This document shows, piece after piece, positions 1-7,683 of a stretch of 27,252 nucleotides of DNA (its first letter is position 1; the number at the start of each line of letters is the position of its first letter). Under the pieces are notes generated by a model, which worked only from the letters and a program-made list of their open reading frames with translations, made no database searches and was not told the origin of the DNA. Made by a program: the position numbers and the translations under genes. The DNA lies in assembly GCA_904501675.1 (NCBI GenBank), contig CAJGCL010000012.1, forward strand, positions 1 to 27,252, written 5' to 3'. Source of the stretch: Clostridiaceae bacterium (GTDB lineage: Bacteria; Bacillota; Clostridia; Oscillospirales; Acutalibacteraceae).

Positions 1-756
1 GGCGTTAGCGTAAATAACAACGTTATTTCCAATGTCAGGATGACGTTTAATATTCTTAACAGGATTGCCGTTTTCATCAACCTTAAAGCTTTTTGCGCCA
101 AGGGTTACACCCTGATAAATCTTAACCCTGTTACCTATTGTTGTGGTTTCACCGATAACAATACCTGTGCCGTGGTCGATAAAGAAGTACTCTCCTATTG
201 TAGCGCCAGCGTGAATATCAACACCTGTTTTTTCATGAGCGTACTCCGTCATAATACGGGGAATGAGAGGCACCTTCAATTCATATAGCACGTGGGCAAT
301 TCTGTAAATAGAAATTGCGTAAAAACCGGGATAGCAAATAAGTACTTCTTCGTGGCATTTTGCCGCAGGGTCGCCCTCATAAATTGCCTCAATATCTTTT
401 ATGAGAAGGGTTTTAACCTTTGGAAGCTCATTTATAAATTTATCACAGATTTCCTGAGGTGTGCAGGTCATAGCCGTACCATTGAACTGGCAAGCGCCCT
501 CAATCTGACTTGCAAGGCGGGAGTAAATATTTAAAAGGAGCTCTGTCTGGGAAAGCACATTTTCGCTACCCTCACTGTGCTTGAAGTAGTTAGGAAAAAG
601 AAGGGATTGCAGGTCTTTTATAACCTTTATAACCTCTTTTCTTTTTGGAATGAGCAATCTGTTTTTATCATTTTTAAGAAAACAGCTGTTGCTTATTTCT
701 TCGAGCCCTTTTACTGTGCCTGTTATAAGTTCCATTGATTCTAAAAACTTATCCAT
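1..756 (-). CDS. cysE: Serine O-acetyltransferase, C-terminus cut by window edge
   Basis: Transfers acetyl from acetyl-CoA to L-serine, giving the O-acetylserine used by the CysK encoded just upstream; cytoplasmic. The 252 residues in view have the long helical N-terminal part of the family (EGDPAA, then YPGFYAISIYRIAH), followed by the left-handed beta-helix of hexapeptide repeats with the acetyltransferase signature DIHAGATIGEYFFIDHGTG, then VIGETTTIGN and GVTLGAKS. The reading frame is open to base 1, so the last part of the protein is missing from the window, not broken. The start at 756 is preceded by AAAGGTGAT, 4 bases away; that site contains the TGA stop of cysK, so the two genes are almost certainly co-transcribed and translationally coupled. 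The long N-terminal region resembles EpsC-type enzymes more than short enterobacterial CysE. The family call is secure; the exact subtype is inferred. Confidence 0.93.
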   Translation of the reverse strand, partial: MDKFLESMELITGTVKGLEEISNSCFLKNDKNRLLIPKRKEVIKVIKDLQSLLFPNYFKHSEGSENVLSQTELLLNIYSRLASQIEGACQFNGTAMTCTPQEICDKFINELPKVKTLLIKDIEAIYEGDPAAKCHEEVLICYPGFYAISIYRIAHVLYELKVPLIPRIMTEYAHEKTGVDIHAGATIGEYFFIDHGTGIVIGETTTIGNRVKIYQGVTLGAKSFKVDENGNPVKNIKRHPDIGNNVVIYANA

Positions 757-761
757 GATAA

Positions 762-1691
762 TCACCTTTCATAAAGGGTTGTTGATAAATATCTTTCACC
801 CGTATCAGTAAGCACTGCCACTATGATTTTACCTTTGTTTTCAGGTCTGTTAGCAATCTCCCTTGCGGCATAGACTGCTGCACCTGAAGAAATACCTACC
901 GCAACACCTTCTATCGCTGCTACCTGACGTGCGCATGCATATGCATCTTCATCAGAAATCGCTATTATCTCGTCATATAAATCCGTATCAAGATTTTCAG
1001 GAATAAAATTAGCGCCAATACCCTGAATACCGTGAGCTCCTACCCTACCTTCTGTAAGAAGAGGAGATTTTTTTGGCTCAACGCCAACAACCTTTATATC
1101 AGGATTTTTCTCTTTGAGAAATTTACCTGTACCCGAAAGCGTACCGCCTGTACCGATAGTTGCAACAAAAATATCAATATTGCCATCAGTATCTGCCCAG
1201 ATTTCAGGACCTGTAGTGTTGTAATGAGCAGCAGGGTTAGAAGGGTTTGAAAACTGGTCAGGAATAAACGCACTTTCATATTGTGATGCAAGCTCATTTG
1301 CCTTTTCTATTGCCCCTTGCATACCCTTTGAGCCATCGGTGAGCACAACCTCAGCACCGTATGCTTTAGTAAGAAGAATTCTTTCTCTGCTCATCGTTTC
1401 AGGCATAACTATTATAACCTTATAACCCTTTGAAGAGCCTATTGCGGCAAGTCCTATACCTGTATTACCGCTTGTTGGTTCTATAATAACTGAACCTTCT
1501 TTAAGAATACCCTTCTCCTCTGCATCCTTTATCATCTGCACTGCAGGTCTTGCCTTTGCGCTACCTGTTATATTAAAAAGCTCTAGCTTTGCAAGAATTG
1601 TTGCTTGCAAATTATCCTTCTTTTCTATATTAGAGAGCTCCAAAAGAGGTGTATTGCCTACAAGCTCACATGTATTTTTAAAAATTCTCAT
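762..1691 (-). CDS. cysK: Cysteine synthase (O-acetylserine sulfhydrylase)
   Basis: PLP-dependent beta-replacement enzyme making L-cysteine from O-acetylserine and sulfide. The 309 residues match the usual family length. Visible motifs: VGNTPLLEL near residue 11; the PLP-lysine region NITGSAKAR with K46; the substrate loop EPTSGNTG; the PLP phosphate loop GTGGTLSGTG; and the C-terminal VGISSGAA. The segment after the lysine reads KAR where most CysK and CBS proteins have KDR, a small departure worth noting. The start at 1691 has AAGGAAG upstream, and a well-formed promoter lies at 1713-1741. cysE follows after 5 bases. No T-box or other long leader fits between promoter and start, so regulation, if any, would be at the promoter. 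A cystathionine beta-synthase-like role is possible but the context with cysE favours cysteine synthesis. Confidence 0.95.
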   Translation of the reverse strand: MRIFKNTCELVGNTPLLELSNIEKKDNLQATILAKLELFNITGSAKARPAVQMIKDAEEKGILKEGSVIIEPTSGNTGIGLAAIGSSKGYKVIIVMPETMSRERILLTKAYGAEVVLTDGSKGMQGAIEKANELASQYESAFIPDQFSNPSNPAAHYNTTGPEIWADTDGNIDIFVATIGTGGTLSGTGKFLKEKNPDIKVVGVEPKKSPLLTEGRVGAHGIQGIGANFIPENLDTDLYDEIIAISDEDAYACARQVAAIEGVAVGISSGAAVYAAREIANRPENKGKIIVAVLTDTGERYLSTTLYER

Positions 1692-1712
1692 AAAACCGCT
1701 TCCTTCTGCATT

Positions 1713-1741
1713 ATTGTATCATAACCAAAAAACTATTACAA
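1713..1741 (-). promoter_or_regulatory. Promoter of cysK-cysE
   Basis: On the minus strand, TTGTAA (1736-1741) and TACAAT (1713-1718) are separated by exactly 17 bases, a near-consensus sigma-A promoter. Transcription would start around 1706, leaving a leader of only about 15 bases before the cysK start, too short for a riboswitch. Confidence 0.7.
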
Positions 1742-1909
1742 GTAACAAAAAATCTCTTATTATGTTATATTTTCCTCTTTTTTAATAATAAATTTTATAA
1801 TTTTTATTTATCCGTCTAAATAAGACATTTATCGACACAACATATATGTATAATTAAATCAGAAACACACAATATATGTTTCAAATATTAGAAAAAAGGA
1901 GTTTTTGTG

Positions 1910-2116
1910 ATGATTAATCAAATCCTACTGGCAGCAAAAATTGAATATCATTGGTGGAGAATCGGCGCTTTGAGAAAAAAGAAAGCCTACGCCTCAGAAC
2001 GCCGCAAGCAGAATCTGTTTGCCTCAGAAAACCTCCACAGGCACAAAGCAGAAATCGCTTCAATCCAATACGAGATTTCCCTTGGACTTCGAAATCATCG
2101 AGGATATTTAATTTAA
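1910..2116 (+). CDS. Small basic protein of unknown function (68 aa)
   Basis: I do not recognise this protein. It is 68 residues long, rich in Lys, Arg and His, with a Trp-Trp pair early (EYHWWRIGALRKKK) and no membrane segment or signal peptide; a short amphipathic helical protein is plausible. It looks like a real gene: AAAAAAGGAG lies 8 bases before the ATG (a GTG one codon earlier is the alternative start), the stop at 2114 is followed 10 bases later by a perfect terminator hairpin, and no other gene shares the transcript. A -10-like TATAAT at 1849-1854 is present, without a convincing -35. The antisense frame over the same DNA is also open but has no RBS. It could be a regulator, a toxin-like or stress peptide, or a conserved orphan; nothing in the sequence decides among them. 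Confidence 0.6.
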   Translation: MINQILLAAKIEYHWWRIGALRKKKAYASERRKQNLFASENLHRHKAEIASIQYEISLGLRNHRGYLI

Positions 2117-2126
2117 CTGCACATTT

Positions 2127-2156
2127 GCGGATGACATTATTGTCATCCGCTTTTTT
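2127..2156 (+). terminator. Intrinsic terminator after the small gene
   Basis: A perfect 10-bp stem, GCGGATGACA / TGTCATCCGC, with loop TTAT is followed by six T residues. It sits 10 bases after the small-gene stop. Its 3' arm also carries the -35 box of the next promoter. Confidence 0.85.
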
Positions 2157-2168
2157 ATATGTTATAAT
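2140..2168 (+). promoter_or_regulatory. Promoter of the FkbM methyltransferase gene
   Basis: TTGTCA (2140-2145) and a consensus TATAAT (2163-2168) are 17 bases apart. The -35 box lies inside the 3' arm of the terminator hairpin, so the 24-bp inverted repeat could also act as an operator. The expected transcript start near 2175 supports translation from the ATG at 2197 and not from the longer upstream open frame. Confidence 0.75.
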
Positions 2169-2196
2169 CAAAAAAAATTTGTTTTTCGGGGTAAAA

Positions 2197-3249
2197 ATGG
2201 ACTTTGAAATTCACTCACCTTCTGTATGGGAAAAGCTTAAAAACACAACTGAACCTGTTATTATGTACGGTACCGGCAACGGCGCCGATAAGGTGCTTGA
2301 TGTTTTTGAGAAAAAAGGTATTAAAATCTCAGGTGTTACTGCAAGCAGTTCCTTTGTACGAAACAGAACATTCCGTGGCTTTCAGGTTATGCCACTATCA
2401 TTTTTTGAAGAAAAATATGATAGCTTTACAGTAATTATTACCTTCGGCACATCTATGCCCGACGTAATGGAGAATATTTATAATCTTGCATGCAAACACC
2501 ACGTGCTTGTTCCTGTGGTTCCTGTTATAGGTACTGAAATTTTTGATGAAAACTTTTTAAATGCCCATACAGAAGAAATAAATTCTGCATATAATTTAAT
2601 GGCAGATGATTTTTCAAAAAAAATTTTTGCAGGTTATATTAATTTCCTTTATGGCGGAGATTTAAAAGTGCTTCAGGAAATCACAACTCCTGAAGAAGAA
2701 GCGTTTACCAATATTTTAAAATTAGGCGAAAATGAAACCTATATTGATATTGGTGCATACCGCGGTGATACTGTAGATACATTTTTAAAATACTCAGGCG
2801 GAAAATATACCGACATTATCTGCGCTGAACCTGACACAAAGTCTTTCAACAAACTAAAGCTTCATTGTGAAGGTCTGCAAAATTTCCAATCATTTAATGT
2901 GGCTGTTGCAGACACAGATGGTGAAATCGGCTTTAATAATGTTCACGGCAGGCAGTCATCTATTGGTGGAGATAAGTCTACTCCCTGCATGACCTTACCT
3001 ACTCTTTGCGGTAATTCTAATCCCACATACATAAAAATAGATTCAGAAGGATGCGAAAACGAAATTCTTTTTGGAGGGGAAAGAATTTTAAAGGAATACA
3101 AGCCAAAACTCAATATTGCAACATACCACAAGTGTGTCGATATTTTCTCTCTTCCCATTCTTATCTGTAAAATAAATCCTGATTATAAAATCCACCTGAG
3201 GCATCATCCTTACATACCTGCGTGGGATACGCTTTTTTACTGTGTATAA
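2197..3249 (+). CDS. FkbM-family SAM-dependent methyltransferase
   Basis: Predicted cytoplasmic O-methyltransferase, 350 residues. The C-terminal half has the FkbM pattern: SAM motif I ETYIDIGAYRGDTVDTFL, the acidic strand-end CAEPDTKSF, and IKIDSEGCENEILFGG. The first 110 residues form a separate Rossmann-like part starting VIMYGTGNGADKV, similar to the nucleotide- or sugar-binding modules seen before FkbM domains in glycan and surface-polymer enzymes. The acceptor is unknown. The frame stays open for 82 codons upstream, but the promoter at 2140-2168 and a GGGG-type RBS just before 2197 fix the start here. It appears monocistronic; the next gene has its own promoter at 3312. Family assignment is confident; role in glycan modification is inference. 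Confidence 0.8.
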   Translation: MDFEIHSPSVWEKLKNTTEPVIMYGTGNGADKVLDVFEKKGIKISGVTASSSFVRNRTFRGFQVMPLSFFEEKYDSFTVIITFGTSMPDVMENIYNLACKHHVLVPVVPVIGTEIFDENFLNAHTEEINSAYNLMADDFSKKIFAGYINFLYGGDLKVLQEITTPEEEAFTNILKLGENETYIDIGAYRGDTVDTFLKYSGGKYTDIICAEPDTKSFNKLKLHCEGLQNFQSFNVAVADTDGEIGFNNVHGRQSSIGGDKSTPCMTLPTLCGNSNPTYIKIDSEGCENEILFGGERILKEYKPKLNIATYHKCVDIFSLPILICKINPDYKIHLRHHPYIPAWDTLFYCV

Positions 3250-3311
3250 GTGTCAAAAAACGCCTTATTTCTACAAAAAGCAAAATATTTTTACACAATT
3301 TTAAAAAAAGA

Positions 3312-3340
3312 TTGACTTTTTCTATAATTGTATATATATT
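3312..3340 (+). promoter_or_regulatory. Promoter of potABCD
   Basis: TTGACT (3312-3317) and TATATT (3335-3340) with a 17-base spacer. Transcription would begin near 3347, giving a leader of about 200 bases before potA. Confidence 0.7.
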
Positions 3341-3344
3341 TAAG

Positions 3345-3377
3345 TTTAGTAAATTGTATTTTACTCTTTAGTAAATT
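3345..3377 (+). repeat. Alternating AGTAAA/TTTACT sites at the potABCD transcript start
   Basis: TTTAGTAAATT occurs twice (3345-3355 and 3367-3377), exactly 22 bp apart, about two helical turns. Between them lies TTTACT (3360-3365), so the order is AGTAAA-N6-TTTACT-N4-AGTAAA and the middle element can pair with either neighbour. As DNA this resembles a repressor operator at +1 to +30; as RNA it gives two mutually exclusive short hairpins. Confidence 0.5.
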
Positions 3378-3439
3378 AATATTTCGTGTCAGCCGTCACG
3401 GGTTCAAGCTTAGTTGATGCCACGGACAAAACAAAAATT

Positions 3440-3497
3440 CACCAATTTGAAGAAAGCATTTACAAAAATGCTCTTTGGGTAGGTGGTTTTTTCTTTT
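3440..3497 (+). terminator. Putative attenuator terminator within the potABCD leader
   Basis: A perfect 7-bp hairpin AGCATTT / AAATGCT (3455-3461 / 3466-3472, loop ACAA) is enclosed by a second stem CACC 3440-3443 / GGTG 3482-3485 and followed by TTTTTTCTTTT (3487-3497). It lies about 50 bases before the potA ATG, so read-through must be permitted for the operon to be expressed. Confidence 0.55.
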
Positions 3498-3548
3498 GAA
3501 TGGAATAATTTTCTTTGCCATTCTATTACTTTACAAGGGGGTTCTTTA

Positions 3549-4676
3549 ATGTCCAACCATATTATTGAATTAAAAAATATTTCTGTTGCCTTTGATGGCC
3601 AGCAGATTATTGAAAATATGAATTTATATATCCGCGATAAGGAGTTTATAACCTTTTTAGGTCCTTCCGGTTGCGGTAAAACAACAACCCTAAGAATGAT
3701 TGCAGGCTTTCAGGAGCCTGATTCAGGTGATGTTTATTTTGAAGGCAAAAAGATAAATGGTGTACCCCCTCATAAAAGACAGCTTAACACCATTTTCCAG
3801 CGTTATGCTCTTTTCCCTCACCTTAATGTATATGAAAATATTGCTTTCGGTCTTCGCCTTAAAAAGACTCCTGAAAAAGAGATTAAAGAAGCTGTTACCG
3901 AAATGCTTGAGCTTATAAATCTTAAAGGCTTTGAAAGAAGAAATATATCTTCTCTTTCAGGTGGTCAGCAGCAGCGTGTTGCTATTGCGCGCGCTCTTGT
4001 TGTTAAGCCTCGTGTACTTCTTCTTGACGAGCCTCTCGGTGCTCTTGACCTTAAGCTTCGTAAGGATATGCAGGTTGAGCTTAAAAACATTCAGAAGCGC
4101 CTTGGTATCACATTTATTTACGTTACCCATGACCAAGAAGAAGCTCTTTCAATGAGCGATACAATCGTGGTTATGGATTCAGGTGTTATTCAGCAGATTG
4201 GTACACCTACAGATATTTATAACGAGCCTAAAAACGCTTTTGTTGCAGATTTCATTGGTGAAAGTAACATTATCGAAGGCGTTATGAAGGACGACTTCTG
4301 GGTTGAAATGGCAGGCCACAAATTCAAATGTCTTGATAAGGGCTTCGGCGTTGACGAAGAGGTTGACGTTGTTGTGCGTCCTGAAGATGTTGACGTTGTT
4401 CCTGTTGATAAGGCTATGATTTCAGGCGTTGTTACATCTATCACCTTCAAAGGTGTTTACTACGAAATCATTGTTGAAATCAAAGGCTTCAAATGGATGA
4501 TTCAGTCAACAGATTATCAGGCTGTGGGCTCTACTATCGGTCTCATTGTTGAGCCTGACGCTATTCACATTATGAAAAAATCTCAGTACTCCGGGCTTTA
4601 CGGCGACTATAGCTCATTCAGTGAAGAATTTGATGAGCTTTCAGTTGCTGAGGTAGACGAAGACGAGGAGGAATAA
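3549..4676 (+). CDS. potA: Spermidine/putrescine ABC transporter, ATPase subunit
   Basis: Drives polyamine uptake by hydrolysing ATP beneath the PotBC permease. The 375 residues show a complete ABC ATPase: Walker A GPSGCGKT (38-45), the Q-loop region, signature [14 protein letters not shown], Walker [13 protein letters not shown] and the H-loop THDQEEAL; the C-terminal third is the TOBE-type regulatory domain of PotA/CysA-like importers. It ends in a very acidic tail (EVDEDEEE). The start at 3549 is chosen because AAGGGGG sits 8 bases upstream; a longer frame beginning at 3483 would run through the leader terminator and has no RBS. First gene of a four-gene operon with potB 33 bases downstream. 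Confidence 0.95.
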   Translation: MSNHIIELKNISVAFDGQQIIENMNLYIRDKEFITFLGPSGCGKTTTLRMIAGFQEPDSGDVYFEGKKINGVPPHKRQLNTIFQRYALFPHLNVYENIAFGLRLKKTPEKEIKEAVTEMLELINLKGFERRNISSLSGGQQQRVAIARALVVKPRVLLLDEPLGALDLKLRKDMQVELKNIQKRLGITFIYVTHDQEEALSMSDTIVVMDSGVIQQIGTPTDIYNEPKNAFVADFIGESNIIEGVMKDDFWVEMAGHKFKCLDKGFGVDEEVDVVVRPEDVDVVPVDKAMISGVVTSITFKGVYYEIIVEIKGFKWMIQSTDYQAVGSTIGLIVEPDAIHIMKKSQYSGLYGDYSSFSEEFDELSVAEVDEDEEE

Positions 4677-4709
4677 TTCTCGCCGAAACTTTTGAAAGGA
4701 GTGCTTTTG

Positions 4710-5537
4710 ATGAATAAAAAATCATCTCTTATGACAAAGCTTGCAGGCGCTCCGTACATTGTTTGGGCGGCACTGTTTATTATCGTTCCTCTTTGTATGG
4801 TAGCCTACTATGCTTTCACAGACACCACCGGTGCATTTACTCTCAGTAATATGGCAGATATCGGGAAATACGCCGACACCTTTATTCTTTCAATATGGCT
4901 TGGTCTTTTAGCCACAGTAATCTGCCTTGTTATTGCATATCCGCTGGCTTATATTATGGCGGGCAAGGGGCCTGAAAAGCAAAGCACTATGACAATGCTT
5001 ATTATGCTCCCTATGTGGATGAACTTTCTTTTAAGAACATATTCTTGGATGACAATCTTAGAGGATAACGGACTTATAAATACGCTTATCACAAGTCTTG
5101 GCCTGGAGCCTCTTCAGCTCATAAATACGCGTGGTGCCGTTGTTCTTGGTATGGTTTATAATTTCCTTCCCTATATGATTCTTCCTATTTATACCGTTAT
5201 GCTTAAATCCGACCGCTCTCTTGTTGAGGCGGCGCAGGACTTAGGCGGAAATAAGCTTGACGTTTTTAAAAACGTAACAGTTCCGCTCAGCGTTCCCGGT
5301 ATTGTTTCAGGCTTTACAATGGTATTTGTTCCAAGCGTAAGCACCTTCTACATTTCCCAGAAATTAGGCGGTACAGGAACAATTCTTATCGGTGATATTA
5401 TTGAAACACAGTTCCAGACTGCAAACAATTTCAACTTAGGAGCTTCACTCTCCTTTGTGCTTATGATTCTTATTTTCATTTGCCTTGCAGTTATGAATCG
5501 CTTCTCTGATGACGACGATGGAGGTGTGATTATATGA
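4710..5537 (+). CDS. potB: Spermidine/putrescine ABC transporter permease
   Basis: Integral membrane permease of 275 residues with about six hydrophobic helices and the permease ABC-contact (EAA) loop LVEAAQDLGGNKLDVFKNV, which docks on PotA. The family's first-helix region (PYIVWAALFIIVPLCMVAYYAF) and the LRTYSWMTIL segment are typical of PotB. GAAAGGAG precedes the ATG at 4710 by 9 bases; a TTG 18 bases upstream is in frame but lies before that RBS. The stop overlaps the potC start as ATGA, so translation of the two permeases is coupled. Confidence 0.93.
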   Translation: MNKKSSLMTKLAGAPYIVWAALFIIVPLCMVAYYAFTDTTGAFTLSNMADIGKYADTFILSIWLGLLATVICLVIAYPLAYIMAGKGPEKQSTMTMLIMLPMWMNFLLRTYSWMTILEDNGLINTLITSLGLEPLQLINTRGAVVLGMVYNFLPYMILPIYTVMLKSDRSLVEAAQDLGGNKLDVFKNVTVPLSVPGIVSGFTMVFVPSVSTFYISQKLGGTGTILIGDIIETQFQTANNFNLGASLSFVLMILIFICLAVMNRFSDDDDGGVII

Positions 5538-6364
5538 CAAAGAAAACCTCTATCGGCTCAAAGCTTTACACGGCTCTTGTATTTATATTCTTGTATGCAC
5601 CTATTGCTGTGCTTATAATTTTCAGCTTTAACTCAGGTAAGAGCACATCTGTTTTTGAAGGTTTTTCGCTTTATTGGTACAAAGAGCTTTTCAACGATGC
5701 CGCAACACTTACCGCATTTAAAAACTCCATGATAGTTGCCGTTGTCAGCTCTGTTATTTCAACTGTTATGGGCACTGCGGCTGCAACCGCGATTTTCGGT
5801 TATAAAAACAAGCTCTTAAAAAGCAGTATTATGACCGTTACAAACATTCCTATGATGAATCCCGAAATCGTTACAGGTATCTCAATGATGCTTCTTTTCG
5901 TTTTTGTCGGTTCTCTCTTCGGTCAGACAGGCACATTAGGCTTTGCAACGCTTATAATTGCTCACACAACATTTGAATTGCCCTATGTAATTCTTAATGT
6001 TCTGCCAAAGCTTCGTCAAACAGACCCGCACCTTGCAGAGGCTGCTCAGGATTTAGGTTGTACACCTTTCCAGGCCTTCTTCAAGGTTGTGCTTCCTGCT
6101 ATTATGCCGGGCATTATTTCAGGTCTTATGATGGCATTCACACTTTCTGTTGATGATTTCATTATAAGCTATTTTGTAAGCGGTACTGATTCACAGACAT
6201 TGCCAATCCGCATATTCTCTATGACAAAGCGCCGTGTTACACCTGATATGTATGCACTTTCTACTCTTATTTTCCTTGCAATTCTTGTGCTTCTCATTGT
6301 ATCGAATGTAGTAAGCGCCCACGGAGATAAGAAGCTTTCTAAAAAAGGCGGTGCAAAGAAATGA
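5534..6364 (+). CDS. potC: Spermidine/putrescine ABC transporter permease
   Basis: Second permease half, 276 residues, about six membrane helices. The EAA loop reads LAEAAQDLGCTPFQAFFKVV, followed by the PotC-typical LPAIMPGIISGLMMAFTLSVDDFIIS. It pairs with PotB to form the membrane channel. Both junctions are 4-base ATGA overlaps, with potB before and potD after, indicating one translationally coupled transcript. The C-terminus is lysine-rich (KKLSKKGGAKK), consistent with a cytoplasmic end. Confidence 0.93.
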   Translation: MTKKTSIGSKLYTALVFIFLYAPIAVLIIFSFNSGKSTSVFEGFSLYWYKELFNDAATLTAFKNSMIVAVVSSVISTVMGTAAATAIFGYKNKLLKSSIMTVTNIPMMNPEIVTGISMMLLFVFVGSLFGQTGTLGFATLIIAHTTFELPYVILNVLPKLRQTDPHLAEAAQDLGCTPFQAFFKVVLPAIMPGIISGLMMAFTLSVDDFIISYFVSGTDSQTLPIRIFSMTKRRVTPDMYALSTLIFLAILVLLIVSNVVSAHGDKKLSKKGGAKK

Positions 6365-7557
6365 TGAAACGCCTTTTAAGCTTAATTTGTGTTTGTTTTA
6401 TTCTCTTATCTTCTTTTTGCGTTGTTGCGTGCGCAGAAGGCGAAAAGGATTATTCTCACCTTGAAGGCACAACGCTTAATGTGTATAACTGGGGTGAGTA
6501 TATTTCCGACGGCGCAGACGACACTATGGATGTTAACAAAGAATTTGAAAAACGCTACGGAATCACCGTAAACTATACAAACTACGAAAGCAACGAAAAT
6601 ATGTACAACAAGCTTAAAAGTGGCGGTGCTAATTACGATGTAATTATTCCATCGGACTATATGATTGCAAAGCTTGTTGAGGAAGAAATGCTTGCAGAGC
6701 TTGATTTCTCAAATATTCCTAACTACAAGTATATTCTCGATAAATACAAAAATCTTTACTACGACCCCGAAAACAAGTATACCGTTCCTTACACCGTTGG
6801 TATGGTAGGGCTTATTTACAACACCACCATGGTTGATGGCGAAATTGATAGCTGGAACGCGCTATGGGATGAACAGTACAAAGGCAAAATCCTTATGTTC
6901 AACAACCCTCGTGATGCATTCGGTGTTGCCCAGTTTCTTTTAGGTCAGAGCATAAACACTACTGATTTAAAGGAATGGGATTTAGCTATTGAAAAGCTCA
7001 AGGAGCAAAACCCTCTCGTTTCAAGCTACGTTATGGACGAGGTCTTTAACAAAATGGAAAACGGCGATGCAGCTCTTGCTCCGTACTATGCAGGAGACTT
7101 TCTTACAATGTACGATGTAAACCCTGACCTTGCATTCTGCTATCCTAAAGAGGGCGTTAACTTCTTCGTAGACGCTATGTGCGTACCGAAAAATGCAGAA
7201 AACAAAGAGGCTGCAGAGCTTTACATCAACTTTATGTGCGAGGAAGATGTAGCGGTTGCAAATGCCAACTATGTTTGTTACGCATCTCCTCACACTCTCG
7301 TTTTAGAATCTGAAGATTATGATTTAAAGGGAGACCCTATTCTTTATCCTGATGAATCAGAAATGCCGAAAACACAGATTTTTGAAAACCTTGATTATGA
7401 CACACAGCAATATATGTCTATGCTGTGGAACGAATTGAAAATTGAGGGCAACTCAAACATTGATGCTTATATTGGTCTTTCCGTTTCACTTGCACTTGTA
7501 GTGATTTATCTTATTTATAAATTTGCAAAGAAGAAAAAGAGGGAAAGATATTATTAA
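6361..7557 (+). CDS. potD: Polyamine-binding lipoprotein with extra C-terminal membrane anchor
   Basis: Extracellular substrate-binding protein that hands spermidine or putrescine to PotBC. The 398 residues begin with a signal peptide whose end, VVAC with Cys24, fits a lipobox, followed by LNVYNWGEYI, the usual start of mature PotD. Later motifs include DVIIPSDYM, PYTVGMVGLIYN and NFFVDAMCVPKNAENKEAAE; the Asp in FVDA corresponds to the polyamine-binding WMD aspartate of E. coli PotD as I remember it. Unusually, after the normal end of the fold there is a hydrophobic helix (about 370-388) and a basic tail KKKKRERYY, so the protein may be anchored at both ends. ATG codons at 6361 and 6364 are both possible starts. 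Last gene of the operon, followed by a terminator. Confidence 0.9.
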   Translation: MMKRLLSLICVCFILLSSFCVVACAEGEKDYSHLEGTTLNVYNWGEYISDGADDTMDVNKEFEKRYGITVNYTNYESNENMYNKLKSGGANYDVIIPSDYMIAKLVEEEMLAELDFSNIPNYKYILDKYKNLYYDPENKYTVPYTVGMVGLIYNTTMVDGEIDSWNALWDEQYKGKILMFNNPRDAFGVAQFLLGQSINTTDLKEWDLAIEKLKEQNPLVSSYVMDEVFNKMENGDAALAPYYAGDFLTMYDVNPDLAFCYPKEGVNFFVDAMCVPKNAENKEAAELYINFMCEEDVAVANANYVCYASPHTLVLESEDYDLKGDPILYPDESEMPKTQIFENLDYDTQQYMSMLWNELKIEGNSNIDAYIGLSVSLALVVIYLIYKFAKKKKRERYY

Positions 7558-7647
7558 GTTCAACTTGATAGTAATTAGCGAAGCTTAAAATGTCCGGAAG
7601 CGGAGCTTCCCTGAAATTATTATCTTTTATGTTTTATCTGTTAGATA

Positions 7648-7681
7648 AAAACACCCTGAGATTTAATCTCAGGGTGTTTTT
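7648..7681. terminator. Bidirectional terminator between potD and the acyltransferase gene
   Basis: Perfect 12-bp stem ACACCCTGAGAT / ATCTCAGGGTGT (7651-7662 / 7666-7677, loop TTA), flanked by A residues on the left and a T-run on the right. It can end transcription from both convergent genes; the minus-strand stop lies at 7684. Confidence 0.85.
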
Positions 7682-7683
7682 AT

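Larger units (their letters stand above)
3341..3548 (+). promoter_or_regulatory. Long structured leader of potABCD, candidate riboswitch or attenuator
   Basis: This 208-base stretch has no gene. After the AGTAAA sites comes a GC-richer block (3385-3427) unlike its AT-rich surroundings, with possible pairings CCGT 3393-3396 / ACGG 3422-3425 and TCAA 3404-3407 / TTGA 3414-3417, and an alternative CGTG 3385-3388 with CACG at 3397-3400 or 3421-3424. A terminator-like hairpin with a T-run follows (3440-3497), then a GAATGG / CCATTC hairpin (3498-3503 / 3518-3523) and the potA RBS. TTCAA (3403-3407) could pair instead with TTGAA (3447-3451) at the terminator base. I cannot match it to a riboswitch class I know. 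The layout of compact fold, terminator and transporter gene fits ligand-controlled attenuation; that is inference. Confidence 0.45.

Noticed and set aside
1692..1906. T-box or S-box leader for cysK in the AT-rich intergenic stretch
   Set aside because: The promoter leaves only about 15 bases before the start, and no T-box or SAM-riboswitch core motif is visible; the rest is plain AT-rich spacer.
1914..2171. An 85-residue minus-strand open frame antisense to the small gene
   Set aside because: No RBS, crosses the terminator hairpin, and looks like a mirror frame of the small gene.
1951..2196. An 82-codon in-frame N-terminal extension of the FkbM protein
   Set aside because: It runs through the terminator and promoter at 2127-2168, has no RBS, and overlaps the small gene in another frame; the ATG at 2197 fits the promoter and family start.
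3483..3548. Longer potA start
   Set aside because: It begins inside the leader terminator and lacks an RBS; AAGGGGG lies before the ATG at 3549.
7596..7610. GGAAGC / GCTTCC hairpin after potD as a terminator
   Set aside because: The stem is perfect but neither strand has a T-run; the real terminator is at 7648-7681.
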